Assembly: GCA_013399895.1 (NCBI GenBank)
Contig: VXBA01003505.1
Coordinates: 266,257-330,256, forward strand
Length of the DNA stretch: 64,000 bases
From: Serilophus lunatus
Lineage: Eukaryota; Chordata; Aves; Passeriformes; Eurylaimidae
Direction: 5' to 3'
Below, piece after piece: positions 21,811 through 33,022 of the stretch. The notes under the pieces were generated by a model. It was not told the DNA's origin. It worked only from the letters and a program-made list of their open reading frames with translations, and searched no databases. The position numbers were made by a program, and so were the translations under genes. Positions within the stretch are counted from its first letter, which is position 1. Each line of letters opens with the position of its first letter.

Positions 21811-24800
21811 AGCGCAGGTCCATGGGAGCCATCGTGTCACATGAAGTATTGCAGATCCCCTGTAAGCAAAATGAAAACTCAGCTAGAAGGAAACTCAGCT
21901 GAGATTTATGGGGCTCCTCCTAGAACCGATGTCACTCCTGGCCTGGGGCCACCATAGCCAACAGGATTTATGCTGCCTGTGCCCTGGGTCTTGCCTGGGG
22001 AGGGACCAGGCTGAGATTAATCCAGCCAAAACCAACACTCTGCCCCAGGGACAGTTGTTGGGGAGACCTGGTGGGAAAGATCAGCCAGAGGTGGAAGTGC
22101 TCCAGGTGGAGCCGAGTGCGTGAGAAGCTCTATTTGCTGGTCTATTTTTGGTGAAAAATGCCAAGAATGAAGGCAGTTACCTGTAAGACATGGAGACACC
22201 TAGTTTTTTCTTTGTTACCTCACTCACTGGATGAATCTCAGTGGTTCTTGAAGTTCACCCAAGAGGCATGAAGAGCAAGTCCATGATTTCATTTTCTGTC
22301 TAATGAAGGTTCAGTAGTGAATTCTCTCTGCTGGTGAGCTGGCAAGCCAGCACATCATGTGAGGTATCTCTCTTCCACTTCTCCCTAATTTAGGCTGAAT
22401 TTCAACTGGTGGTCTCTGGATCCCAGAGCTTCTCTCTTGGCCTGGGCAGATCTTGACGGTGATCTCATGTTACCATCTCCCAAGCACTCTCTATCAGCTG
22501 TAGAACAGAGGTGTCAATGAAAGTTGTTCATAAAATATACTCTCCCCCAAAGGGTGAGCTGTGTTTTTCCAGGTTTGCTCGCTATCCTTTTACTAGTTTC
22601 CATGAAAACAAATCACAGTTTTCATAATCGTAAACTACCATCTGGCCCTGCAACATTGGTGAGTGTTTTTATCTCCCGTTGACGGGATTCGTACACTGTC
22701 AGGAAAATCCTAGCAAGGTGAAAAGGGGTAGTTTTGGCACAGAGGTGCTGCTTCAGCCCTGATCCTGCGCTCCCTCCAAGGCCAGGTTTGCTGTTGTGGG
22801 TTCAGTTGCCTTGACTTGGTTGAGTGCTCCATAGCATCATCCCGAGAAGGCTTTTCTTCAGGAAGGCTTGTTAGGGCTGCCCGATCCCTTTACCCGGAAA
22901 GAAGCACTTAGAAGACTCTTCCTTTAAAGCTGTTCCGGTGCAAGCTGTTGTTCAGTGGTGACTCAGTGCCGGGTGTGAGCCTGGCACCATCTGCCCACAG
23001 CTCTTTGGAGCACGGCACCGGGACTAAACCAGCACAGGACTGGGCTATACAGGTTGCCCATTAACACAAACCCAGTTCAGTCATCCTAAACTGAAGAAAT
23101 GCTCCCCTCCCAACTCAACAAAGCCATTAGAAGTCCTATTAAATATTTAGCTTGGCCCATCCTTGCGTTATCCTACCTGTGAGCAGGGAAGGGCAAAGAC
23201 AGGAGCAGATGGGATGGGGATGATTCAGAGCATGGTGTTATATCCCAGAGCTCTAGCCAGGGAGCTGCTTAAATCAAATCAGGCTTAGTAATGGGAAAGT
23301 ACATAATTAGACGCTTTTAACGACCACGGCTGCCCCGTGTGAGGTTCTGCACGGTCTCTACAGGTTGTTTTTTTAGAGTGAGTCAAGTCTTGGCAAAATT
23401 CTCTGGAAGGGTTGCAGCATTCAATCTGGGTTGTGGGGGTGGGGGGGACGTCTCCAGGATGGTGGGAATTGAAAGAATGGGTTTGTGCTTGTGGCAGAGA
23501 AGAAATAAAAAGGGGAGACCTTACTGAAGATAAGAATTTAGGCAATGTGCCAGCTTTTTGGGTGCTCGAGAAGACAGGCAGCAAGAGGTCAGAAGAATTA
23601 TGGTTGCCTTCAGTTTCTGTGTCTGTTCTCCCAAGTCAGTCGAGGAATGGCTTGGGAAAGCCTTTGAATGCCTAGAGGGCTCCAGCAAGAGTATTTCCAC
23701 AGGTCTTTCATCTGTGCTGAGGCTTCAGTCCATCACTGGTGTTAAAAGATGACCCATAGTGAGGGAAGGAAGGAAGCAAGCAAGCTGGATAGACACATTT
23801 TACAGAGCTTTTTCAGGTAGAAAATGCTTAGTTGTACAGCATCTATCCAGGATCTGGGAGATCACGTTCAGAAACTCTGCCTGATAGAGAGCTGGCATTA
23901 AATATGCACAGGGCCGGGGGGGAATCAGCACAGCAAACATGAAAATCCTTTGTCTTCTAGGGGAATGCTCACAGCCTGCATAGCATGTTTCTTAGCCTGG
24001 TGTGCATTCTCTCTCCCTCTCAAAAGAATCAAACACTAAATTAAAAGTGCTTGGAAAAGAAATCTCCAGATCTCACAATTCACACGATTCTTGTTTCCTG
24101 GCTAGTTCTCATTCCTGGCATGGGACGTTGACATACTCAGATGAGGGTAATTCCACAGATCTTCAGGTCTTTCCTGGACTCTGGACTTGAAAACCATGTT
24201 TAGACTTGGCTCAGAGTTCAGCTCCATTTCGGAACTGATTGGAAATGTGAAGTGATGCATTTTTTCATGCTCTTGCTTTTTTCATCATTCCCATGTTTCT
24301 TCATGTGCTTCTCCCTGTCAGGTACTTGCCTCAAATTCAGAGAACCCCCAACCCCCCCCTCTCTACCACTCCCAGCCTTGGCTGGTCTGTGTGCCCCCCA
24401 ACCCTGCAGGGATAAGGAGCCAGCACGTCTCATGGGAAGCAGCCACTGGAGTACCCCTAATTTTAAGGAGTGTGCAGCATACTGCACAAATATTAGGCAG
24501 GGATAAAGAGCTGATTTGGTGCTTGCCAAAAAGGATTTTTATGCAAAAGCCATCACAAATTGTTGCAGGTAAGAGAAAAAAAAAGAGGAAAAAGTATCAA
24601 CACGAGCACTGCCTTGGACACTGCTGATGTGGGCTGCCGTTTCCTCTCCAGCTGTTTCCCTGCATCTCCGAGACAAACCAGGAGCACTCTTCTATTTAAT
24701 AATAGGGGAAATTCAAGTGATTTCGATCAAGCAGCCTTACTCAAGGTCTCCAGAGGACCACAGCTCCAGCTCTCCTCCCCTTCCCTATTATGCTCAAAGG

Positions 24801-26215
24801 CTGCTCAAGAAGATCAGATTTGTAGCTTGGCAATTAATAAAGAAATCCCATCATTCAGAAAAGGAGAGAAATTGTGTTACAGTCAGACTATAAGCTCAGC
24901 TGCTTAGCAGTGAAGAAACGTGTCTGAGGCTGGATTTTAACCTGCTTGGCATTTTTTCTAACAAAACATTGTCCATCTCTTTCAACTCCTCTTGCCTGGA
25001 AAGAGAGAAATAAACGTTTTGCTGGGGTGAGCCTAAAAAAGCTCTTCATCTCAGCTCTGAAAGGGAAGAGCTGATTGTACTTGAATGGAGCAATTTTTAC
25101 CTCCCCTACAAAGTCCATCAAGCTCTCGTGTATTGAAGTCTATTTAAGCAGCCATCATCACCTCTGGTGGCCAGTGTGTGGGGGTACCCCCAGCTACTGG
25201 GAGTAGAGGAAATAAGATGCTGATGTCCCCTTGCCACAGGGAGCTGGTGCAGGGAGGTTGAAGAAGAGAGAAAATGAGAACACAGAATTTCTTCCACACT
25301 CTGCTCAACAGGCAAGGAAAAAAAAACCAACTTAGTGAAAGCCATTGAAAAGAGGGAAGGAGGAAAGTAAAGGAAGAAGAGAGTCATTACAAGGCTTTGA
25401 ATCCAGAGGCCTTTTCCATCTCTTAACTGAATGTAGGTTGTCAGCAAAGAAAAGCAAATGCTTTGCTGATAGTGCAGGTACCAGTAAAACCTGCTGTTCT
25501 TCTAATGAACACTGACAAAGCACTTTGGAAGGGGAGGGAAAGGAAAACCCACTGGCTGTTGGAGTCTGCCCTGCAGTGTGGCCTCCATCTGAACCACAGT
25601 GCTTCCCAAGGAGGGGTCTGGTGGCTTCTCCCAGGCTTGCAGGACTGTCCCTAGGGTGTGGGGAGGGAGGAGCAGTGAAAGTGCTGAGGGGCTTTTGGAG
25701 CACTTTGGCAGGGAATGACTGCAGGAGACAGCTCCCTTCTTCTTGCAACTGATTTAATTCCAGCCAAGGGGGTTGGGAGGAGGCAGCCCAGCTCATGTAC
25801 GGGTTTAGGAGGAACCTCCTGAACTTCCAGAGCAGAGCTTTTGAGGTTTCAGTGTCCCCCAGGGCTTTCTGTAGAGCCTTGCTGAACTCAGCCTCAGGAG
25901 GGCTGTGGGTTGCTGGTTTGGCAGTCAGTGCCCAGGTGAAGATGCTGTCATGGCGTGTCACCTACAGCTTTAAGCTCATGCTCTGGGTCTGTGACTGTAC
26001 CTCCTCTTGGGGTCTGAGTGGTGAGTTACTGCTTCGACTCAGGTGCGAGCTCTTTTACTACCAAATCGTGCCATGGGGTGAGAAGAGAGCGTGCATCCTC
26101 ACATCCAGCTGTGAGCAGATGTGCTTCCTTTATGGATGGTCCCACAGATCCCGTCTCCCTGCAGCTGGCTGGGAAAGCAAATATTCTCCTTCGTGGCCCA
26201 TCTGTTGCTGCCAAT
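21811..26215. other. No gene seen; plain non-coding sequence
   Basis: Contents noted: a near-palindrome CCCGTTGACGGG (22677-22688) in a small CpG-containing patch, a G-rich run at 23428-23448 able to form a G-quadruplex, and a GGAA tetramer run near 23765-23776. The 209-codon minus frame (25332-25961) lies over an open plus frame and shows no domain. No transposon is recognised anywhere in this stretch. Confidence 0.55.
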
Positions 26216-26235
26216 GTTGCCTTTGCAAAGGCAAC
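26216..26235. repeat. Perfect 20-bp palindrome with GTTGCC/GGCAAC arms
   Basis: GTTGCCTTTGCAAAGGCAAC equals its own reverse complement. The outer hexamers are RFX/X-box-type half sites, but 8 bp apart rather than the usual 0-3 bp. The centre TTTGCAAA resembles a C/EBP-type core. A second palindrome, CCTTTAAAGG (26240-26249), follows 4 bp later. The structure is certain; any binding is inference. Confidence 0.85.
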
Positions 26236-26249
26236 TTTTCCTTTAAAGG

Positions 26250-27744
26250 TAAGAAGGAAGAAGGAGCCAAGATGGCTGAGAAGGGATGAGAAGAGTGTGA
26301 ATTAGCAGTCCACACAGCCAAGAGATGGATGTAGTAACCTCTTTTATGTCTTATTCTCGCCCAGGGATACCTTTATCTTCTGCAGCACGGAAGGATTTTT
26401 AATCTTCTTCACAAAGACAATCTTTGCAGGAGGGGGAAACAATCAGCTTTTATGGGGCTGTTCACTCCTTTATTTATTTGCAAATTCTCAGTCACAGTCA
26501 AACTTCAGCAAAGGACAACAAAAAAAAAGAAACAAACAAAAAAGAAAGAATCCAGAAAAGGTGAACGGGAAGATGGGTATTTTTCTTCTTACTGTATCCC
26601 GCAGAATAAGAAATGGATGTCTTACATGTATATAAATAATAGCCATCTATAACTTACCAGTATTGAGATGTAAATGAGGTAACAGTGGGGATTTCATCTT
26701 ATTCAGCATGAAAAATGAGTCTCCTGATAGAGGGAGTTTCAGGACATGCCTTTGAAGCTGGAGGCACCGACCCTTTTCTGAAGCAGGAGCAGAAAGGGAA
26801 GCAGGTGAGAGACCCCTCCTGCCACATGTGGAGGCTCCAGCAACGTAGCCAGGCTTCCCTCTGCCAAAAAACAGGAGTGGGAAGAGGAATGATCTGTATG
26901 CTTCTGGAAAAGGGATGCATATTATTCTGCTTGAAGCATGGGAAGAAGTCAGTCTTGATCTCCTGCCCTCTAAACTGTCCCTGTGAAGGAGCTGATGTGG
27001 CAGACCTGGAGAGAGGCAAGGGGACTGGGGGCTTTCCAGGCACAGAGACGTTTCTCCTCTTGACGTGGTGAGCGTCCAACAACACTTTGTATCCATTCTT
27101 TTCTCCAATTTTCCATCAAAAAGTTGGTATACAAAGGGCTCTTGACGTGTACAAGAGTCTTCTTTCTCCATGAGTGTTTTCAGTCCTGGCATACCAATCA
27201 CTCAAGCGAGCTCCAGACGTCTTATTAACGATTCCAAGTGAGATCCTATTAAAATGGTGCTGTCAAGTTGGGTAGGACCAGCCTCTCTTCATCTGTCAAG
27301 GAGCCTCCTCTCAATTCCAACTGCTTTAAAAACAAAATGAGACTGGAAAAAAAAAATAGACAAACAACACCTCGACTTCACAGCATCTGCTGGGAAAACA
27401 CAGATTTTGGTGGTTGTTATTTAATTCTACAGAAGTCACTGTTCATGCAAGGTTATTCCCACGTAGTTCAGAATTAGGAAATCAGGGTCACAAAGATGAA
27501 GATCGATTGTAGTTTGGCTCCCTCTGAGAGTGCTTGTCAGAAGGAGATGGAGGAAAAAACCTACAATAAATAAGATTCCACTAATGCTGTCACATCCTTG
27601 CTTTTTGCGAGAAGTTTTTGTTCACGACGGCGTGACTGCAAACCTCTTTTTGGAAAAAATAATGTCACACTATTGGAAAGATGCTGTTCCTGAAGAGCTC
27701 TGTGGTCTCCACTCCTGATTGCTTATATGCATATAAATGGTCTT
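26250..27744. other. No gene seen; plain non-coding sequence
   Basis: It contains an A-rich low-complexity tract (26516-26550) and a 184-codon minus frame (26647-27201) without recognisable domains, largely overlapped by a 118-codon plus frame. A small patch with intact CpGs and TTATTAACG lies at about 27200-27260. Confidence 0.55.
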
Positions 27745-27843
27745 TCACAGACTCCTGGAATGATTTGGGTTGCAAGGGACCTTAAAGATCATCCAGCTCC
27801 AACCCCCTGCCATGGGCAGGGACACCTCCTTTCACTTACCAGA
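27745..27843 (-). mobile_element. CR1 LINE, 3'-end fragment (reverse orientation)
   Basis: Read on the minus strand, this gives the CR1 3' end: 'ctgcccatggcagggggttgg', then 'gatgatctttaaggtccc', then a decayed ATTC-type terminus at the left. On the plus strand it reads tgatttgggttgcaagggacc...aaccccctgccatgggcagggacacc. It is 5'-truncated and short, with no coding capacity. Confidence 0.93.
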
Positions 27844-29291
27844 ACACAGAAAAGCAATTAGGTCTTACAGCTCAGACTGATTAATCATCCTACCAACAGC
27901 ATACGGGCACAGAGAAAAGGAGCGGTTCCTGAAACATGTGGGGTTTGTGTCAAAGAGTTCAACTGGCAAATGAACTGGGAGAATCTGGGAAAACGTCTGT
28001 TGGCTTCTGCATGCTCCCCAGAAGTCAGGGCTGCAGTGTCCCTTGAGTTCTTAGCCCTGAAACCTGGTTTTGCCCATAAATCACGGGTTTAGGACTGGAT
28101 AGAGAAATGATCTAATCTGGGTGCTTCATTTAGAGCATGGATGTTCATCCCTCTGCTCCCTCAGCAGTAAAGAGAATAACAGCTTTTCTTTCCCATTGCT
28201 GCCTCACCCTCCTTTGCCTTCCCAAGCTGCTGACCTTTCCTTGGAAAAGTCCTTCTTGTGCTGCACGTGGTTTGCTCACCATCCAGGCTCCTGACTTTTT
28301 TTCCCCCCTATCTAATATCTAAGTGCTGCCGTAGTAAACGGTCATTATAAAGCTATAAATAGTTCACAGCACTCCAATTAGGAAGCTGCACTTAATTGCA
28401 TGGAAAAAAAAAAAAAAAGACAGAAGGAAAAATTAGCTGCTGCTGCAGTCCTTGATGAGGAGACCCTTGAACTCAGCAGAAGGCATTCTTAGGTCACTGG
28501 AGGGTCTGGATAGAGCTGGATTAGGTGGGGGATTTTATTCTCCCATGGTCAAGGGTATGAGTAGAGAGGGTGGACCCTCTTAGCAGAAGGAAAGAGGTGG
28601 TGAGGTTGGGAGAGTGGAAGACTGAGATGCCAGTGATTTCTGAGCTCCGATAGCTGAGCCTCATGTCAGATGTGCCATTTGGGCTGTGGATGAGCAGCTT
28701 CACCCCTTTTTTCTTGCTGCTGGTGTCACTCCTAATGAAGCAAAGCTCTGTTACCCACAGCTTACCTTTCACTCCAGCTATTTCACGCTTTGGTCAGCCC
28801 CTCAATTGCTCTGGAGAGAAACCAAGGGCTGAACTCTCTCGGAGGTGTTACTGATGGCAGAGCAGCCCCCCTTGCCCCCAGGCTGTCGCAGAGCTTTGCT
28901 GAAGTCACAGGTGCTGCCAGGGACCTACCAAAGGATCCCACCAAAGGCATTCATACTGAACTACAGCCAGGGGTGGATGGAGCGGCTTCATCTGCCAACT
29001 TCTGCAAGAGTATCCCAAAAGCAGAGCACAAAAGTTACCTTGGGAAGAGCACTTGAGAGTGTCCTTTTCACATTGCTCAGCTGACGGCCTCCCTTTCCAA
29101 TGCCTTTGGAGCAATTTGCATGCCATTACCCACAATGCTTGCAGCTGTAATGCTATTACAGCTTGGCAGTCCCTCTAACCTAATGATGACAAACACTGCA
29201 GTATTCCTTACCAAGAAAATCCAATACTTATTTGAGGAGGGGTGTGGGAAAAAAAAGTGATGCATCTGCTTTATTTTTCTTTCTTTCTTCC
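27844..29291. other. No gene seen; one small TAAT patch and A15
   Basis: About 28321-28403 holds CGTAGTAAACGG, TCATTATAAAGC, CCAATTAGG and CTTAATTGC, and may be a small conserved element. It is followed by A15 (28404-28418). The remainder is unremarkable. Confidence 0.5.
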
Positions 29292-29340
29292 TTTTTTTTT
29301 TTTTTTTTTTTNNNNNNNNNTTTTTTTTTTTTTTTTTTTT
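29292..29340. repeat. Poly-T tract interrupted by a 9-N gap
   Basis: T20 (29292-29311), nine undetermined bases (29312-29320), then T20 (29321-29340). This is a homopolymer that the assembler could not resolve, so true length is unknown. A poly-A tail of a minus-strand retrocopy was considered, but no gene-like or repeat sequence lies next to it. Confidence 0.95.
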
Positions 29341-29929
29341 CCCTGACCTTAAAAAGGCTCTGGAGGAAGGAAATGGGAGAGTGGCAAGTTTGGGACAGGG
29401 TTGGCCATAATGCCAGCTACCACAATGCTCTTACTGCTTAAGCATAGCCCATGTCCCACACCTTCCCCAGCCATTCTCCTACCTCCTACTTCTGCTGCCT
29501 TTTCCTGATTCTTCTAATACAAAGTAGTATTTCCTTTTATTAACTTTCATCCCAGCTTTGGGGCAGAGGCCTGTGTTTGGGACTAATGCTTCCAGGTGAT
29601 GCTTTAAGTGCTGTCATCTACGTTGGTCTTCACGCTTCCATGCTTGTCTTTACATAGGAAGTCGGTATCTGAGTGATAAACTGAGATACTCTGTGCTTTC
29701 AACATAATTTATGATTTTCTGGTGGTGCTAAGTCGGTGTTTAAGCCTGAGATTGTGCCAGCCAGCTGTTTATTTCCCAGCAAAAAGCCTGTAAAATGGTT
29801 TTTTGCAGACCCCAGTTTTGTAACACCGCGTTTAGTGGGTGCCTGACTCCACCAGGATTCAGTCCTGGGGAGGGCACTGCTGTGCTGAAAGGACACCCTA
29901 TGGAAAGTCAGGGACATGAGTGCTTTGGC
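29341..29929. other. No gene seen; plain non-coding sequence
   Basis: Nothing recognisable; frames shorter than 90 codons only. Confidence 0.6.
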
Positions 29930-30525
29930 AGGGTGGCAGCGTGGCGTTTTTTTGTTGTTCCCTGGCACAAAACCAGCTTTTCCTTATCTTATTAGAGCAA
30001 ACAAAAGTGGGACAATAAGCTGTTTGCCCGGGGAGCAGAATTAGCTCCTGGCACGTGGGTGCTGTTGATCCAGCCCAGGTGATGGGTGACCCTGGGAGAC
30101 GGGCACAGCCCAGGGCTGGGTTCAGGTGTCGTGGGGGGTAACAGAGCTGAGTGGAGGGCTTTATTTGAAGCTGGCACGTGGCTTTCTCCAGTGTGGAGCA
30201 GCTTTGTACCAGAGAGGCGAGGGGAGCCCAGGGAATCGTGCCGAGCTGACCCGACGGCTGCGTCTCTCCAGACGGAAAACGGGAAGAATCGAACTCGTAA
30301 AACACCTGCAATAACTCTGGGTTTGGCTCCTGCAGAAAGCCCTGCTGCTTTTGCCTCTTTGGTTTCTTTTCAACCACCCCAGGGTCTCCCCAGGACATCA
30401 CGCCTGGGATGGGGTTTGCAGTTGCCAACTATCCACACCCCCATCCTTGATTTTGGGATCAGCGAGGAAAGGCGCTGTGAGAAGTCGTTTGGGAATCATC
30501 CCGAAAACAAAGTCAACAGCACATG
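29930..30525. promoter_or_regulatory. CpG-enriched segment with two CACGTG E-boxes
   Basis: CpG is retained here against a depleted background. The peak is about 30216-30305, with roughly ten CpG in 90 bp. Two GGCACGTGG strings (near 30051 and 30173) contain the palindromic E-box CACGTG. Open frames run through both strands (176 codons, 29898-30428, -; 146 codons, 30086-30526, +), the usual effect of CpG-rich DNA, and neither resembles a known protein. It could be a weak CpG-island promoter or a regulatory element. Confidence 0.35.
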
Positions 30526-30599
30526 AGGTGCTTGCTGAAGTGTAGGAGAGGTAAGCAGGTTCCCTTGTGAAGCTGCCCCTCCCTCCTCCTCCCACTCTC

Positions 30600-30725
30600 T
30601 GGCTTATTAATTAACCTCTGTTAATTAAGCCTCAACTCTCATTGCTAGAAGGTATCGGCATGTTCAGGAGCTTAGCAGGATTAAATATTATTAGATGTTC
30701 TTGGATAATAGCAATGCCTCTGTGC
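30600..30725. promoter_or_regulatory. Paired TTAATTAA octamers, candidate conserved element
   Basis: Two exact TTAATTAA octamers (30607-30614 and 30621-30628) lie 14 bp apart. Their flanks (GGCTTA at left, AGCC at right) make an interrupted inverted repeat. GGATTAAATATTATTAGATG and GGATAATAGC follow. This is characteristic of clustered paired-type or Antennapedia-type homeodomain sites. There is no repeat-family match. Function is inferred. Confidence 0.42.
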
Positions 30726-31179
30726 TTGGAGCCTGAGTTTGGTGGCTGGCCTGTAAACTAAAGCTAGAAAAGTGAGAAAGTTTTTATTTGTGTAGTCATG
30801 CCTGAAGCAGTTAGTCTGGTTTGTGGAGAGGCAGGAAAAAAAGCTGTTTTCAGTAGCAGAACTCTCCTTAACCTCACCTGGGGAGCCAGAGCAATGAGCA
30901 GCCTCTGGAAAACAGGGAGCAGCGGGAGCCAGTGACACAGGACATGTCACAAACTGAAGCCGGGTGCTTTGTTTGGCTGAGATGAACCGAAATTTGTCTG
31001 GTTTTACACCCCTTTCCCCCGTCTGCTCAACGCTGAGCCTTGTGATGCTACCCTATGCCCTGGGAGAGCATCCAGCCTGGAGTTTGAGGGGAATGTTTTC
31101 ATCCCTCTCCCTCTTTGTGTGAGGATCCTATAGCAATCCCATACAGGAGCAAAGGCAGACGTGGAGCGTGCCGGCTTAG
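30726..31179. other. No gene seen; plain non-coding sequence
   Basis: Nothing recognised beyond short chance frames. Confidence 0.6.
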
Positions 31180-31645
31180 AAAGTGAGCAAACATAATATT
31201 TACATCAGTAAGACTCTCCGTGTTTGACTAGAAGCTAAACAATTTAAAGGGAAGATTGATTTGTTACGTTAAAGGGTAAACCGGGTCAGGGTTATGAAAA
31301 GAAGCTTTAAATACCATTCACAAAAGCAACATCCCAAATCCCCCCGCTGCTCTTTCAGAGCTGGAAATGTCACAAAGAGATAATTCAAGCGGTGGAGGAG
31401 CTGCCACATGAAAGCGGCTGGGAAGTTGTCCACTTCATCCAGTTCAATACAGGCAGCTGGATCGGGAGCAGGGATTTGTCGAATATTCAGGCTGTTTCCA
31501 GGTTGTTGCTTGATTTATTATTTATTTTAACTCAAGGCCAGAAAGCTGGAAATTTCCCATAAAACAAGAAGTGGAATTCAGAGAGGCGGCTTGTTTAGAT
31601 AACAATGCAGCAACCTACAATTGTTAAAAAGAGCTTATAAAAGTA
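31180..31645. promoter_or_regulatory. AT-rich block with retained CpGs, candidate conserved element
   Basis: It includes ACATAATATTTACATC, CTCCGTGTTTGAC, GATTGATTTGTTACGTTAAAGG, AACCGGGTCAGG and GCTTTAAATACC, then ATTCAAGCGG, GGATCGGG and TGTCGAATATTC, and a TTGATTTATTATTTATTTT run. Scattered intact CpGs within AT-rich sequence are unusual for this window and suggest constraint. Weak regulatory call. Confidence 0.3.
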
Positions 31646-32859
31646 AACAAAGCGAGGGTGAAAGACATTCACATGGATCCCTTCCCCCCCCCTCCAGACA
31701 AGCTTTTAATTGCCGGGAATTCAAAGCAGCTGCATTTTCTGCTGGAAAAGTGCTCCGTTGCATTTTTATAGCAGTTTCCTTTTACTGGAGATGCCTTGGG
31801 AGCAGGATCTTGCTCCATGGGGCACATGGGCTGTGTGTGAAGCAGGGAATTTCGGGGAGGTGCGTGGGGGAAGCCAAGAAGGCTCTGCCTGCCTATTAGG
31901 CAGCTCATAATCTTTCATGGCAGAAAAAAATGAGGGTTATTTGGCCCTGAGTCATGCAATGAATGGCCTTTAGCATGTTTCACCCATTTTCCCATGAGCA
32001 GGCTGTGACTTTTTCCTCCCCAAATGAACCATGACAAGCCCTTATCCAAACAGTAATAATAGTAGTAATAACAGTAATTATCCCAGCAGCAATATTAATC
32101 ATAAAAATATCTTTTTTTTTTTGTTCTTTTTAATTTGCTGCTCTCAAGAGCACTGAGCCACTGCTGCCACGGAGCCACTGGGCTGCTGTACAGGGGTCCT
32201 GCTGCTCTGGGCCCTTTCTGGCTGGGAACACAGTAACCCAGAGCTTGTCTGGGTGCTTGATGCTCATAAACAGGGTGCACTGATTCCTCTGGGGCAGAAG
32301 CTGGGCATTCCAGGCTGGTGGAGCTCTATGTGCTTAGTCCCTTTTGCTTTTGGGGATGCCCAGTGGGTCTGGCTCTGCCACACCAAATGCCAGCAGCTTT
32401 ATCAAGAGGGAATAAATCCTCCTCTGACATCACTCAGGCTCCAGCTCCATGCTAAAGTCATCCATAGCCCCAGGTGCTCCTCTCTGGTGGCTGCCCTTTG
32501 CGTTCCCAAAGCTCTCCGAGTGCAGGGAAGGGACACACGTGTAAGGGATGATGAAGCTCATCCAACGTGAAAGGTTAGCAGCATTCTGGCTTGATACTCT
32601 GGTGCTTGGGAGCTTTTCCCCCTCTATTCCTCTTTCCCCTCTTTCCTCCAAGCAGGAGAGCAAAGCAGCCTCTCTAGGAGCAGTATCTTTAGAGGCCTGC
32701 TGGTGTTTCTCTGTGCCAGCAGGTTCGTGAAGCTGTGTCAGGGCTGCAGAGAAGCAATGCTCATCCATGGTCAGCACATGGAGGGGTCCCCAGCCCAGCC
32801 AAGGAAGGGGAGCCCCCATTCCCATCCCTAAACTGCGTTGGGTGCTCAGGACCGCAGCA
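31646..32859. other. No gene seen; small TAA/TAG repeat
   Basis: An imperfect (TAA/TAG)n tract lies at 32050-32080, followed by a T-rich run near 32111-32122. Frames of 105 and 131 codons (32253-32570 +, 32430-32825 -) are unrecognised. Confidence 0.55.
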
Positions 32860-33022
32860 ATTAATCACTTTGTAAATATCTTCTGTTTTATTACATAAGC
32901 AATAAGCACTTCGTCGGAAATTGCATAACTTATAATCCAATTAAACAATAATTACATTGTAATGGGTTTGTAACTATGGCATTAATTAACTTTTATTGCC
33001 CTGTAAATTAAGCATGGTATCG
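32860..33022. promoter_or_regulatory. Dense homeodomain-core block, candidate conserved element
   Basis: In about 160 bp I see CAATTAATCAC, TTGTAAATATC, TTTATTACATAAG, GCATAACTTATAATCC, AATTAAACAATAATTAC, the palindrome ATTACATTGTAAT (32951-32963), CATTAATTAAC (containing TTAATTAA) and GTAAATTAAGC, with two intact CpGs (TTCGTCGG) and a terminal ATCGATACG. This is the most homeodomain-motif-dense stretch in the window, and the sharp edges against GC-richer neighbours resemble known deeply conserved enhancers. Conservation is not tested. Confidence 0.48.

Noticed and set aside
25332..25961. 209-codon minus-strand open frame
   Set aside because: No recognised domain; the opposite strand is also open; no splice or promoter context.
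29292..29340. Poly-T as the poly-A tail of a minus-strand processed retrocopy
   Set aside because: No gene-like sequence or target-site duplication is visible on either side.
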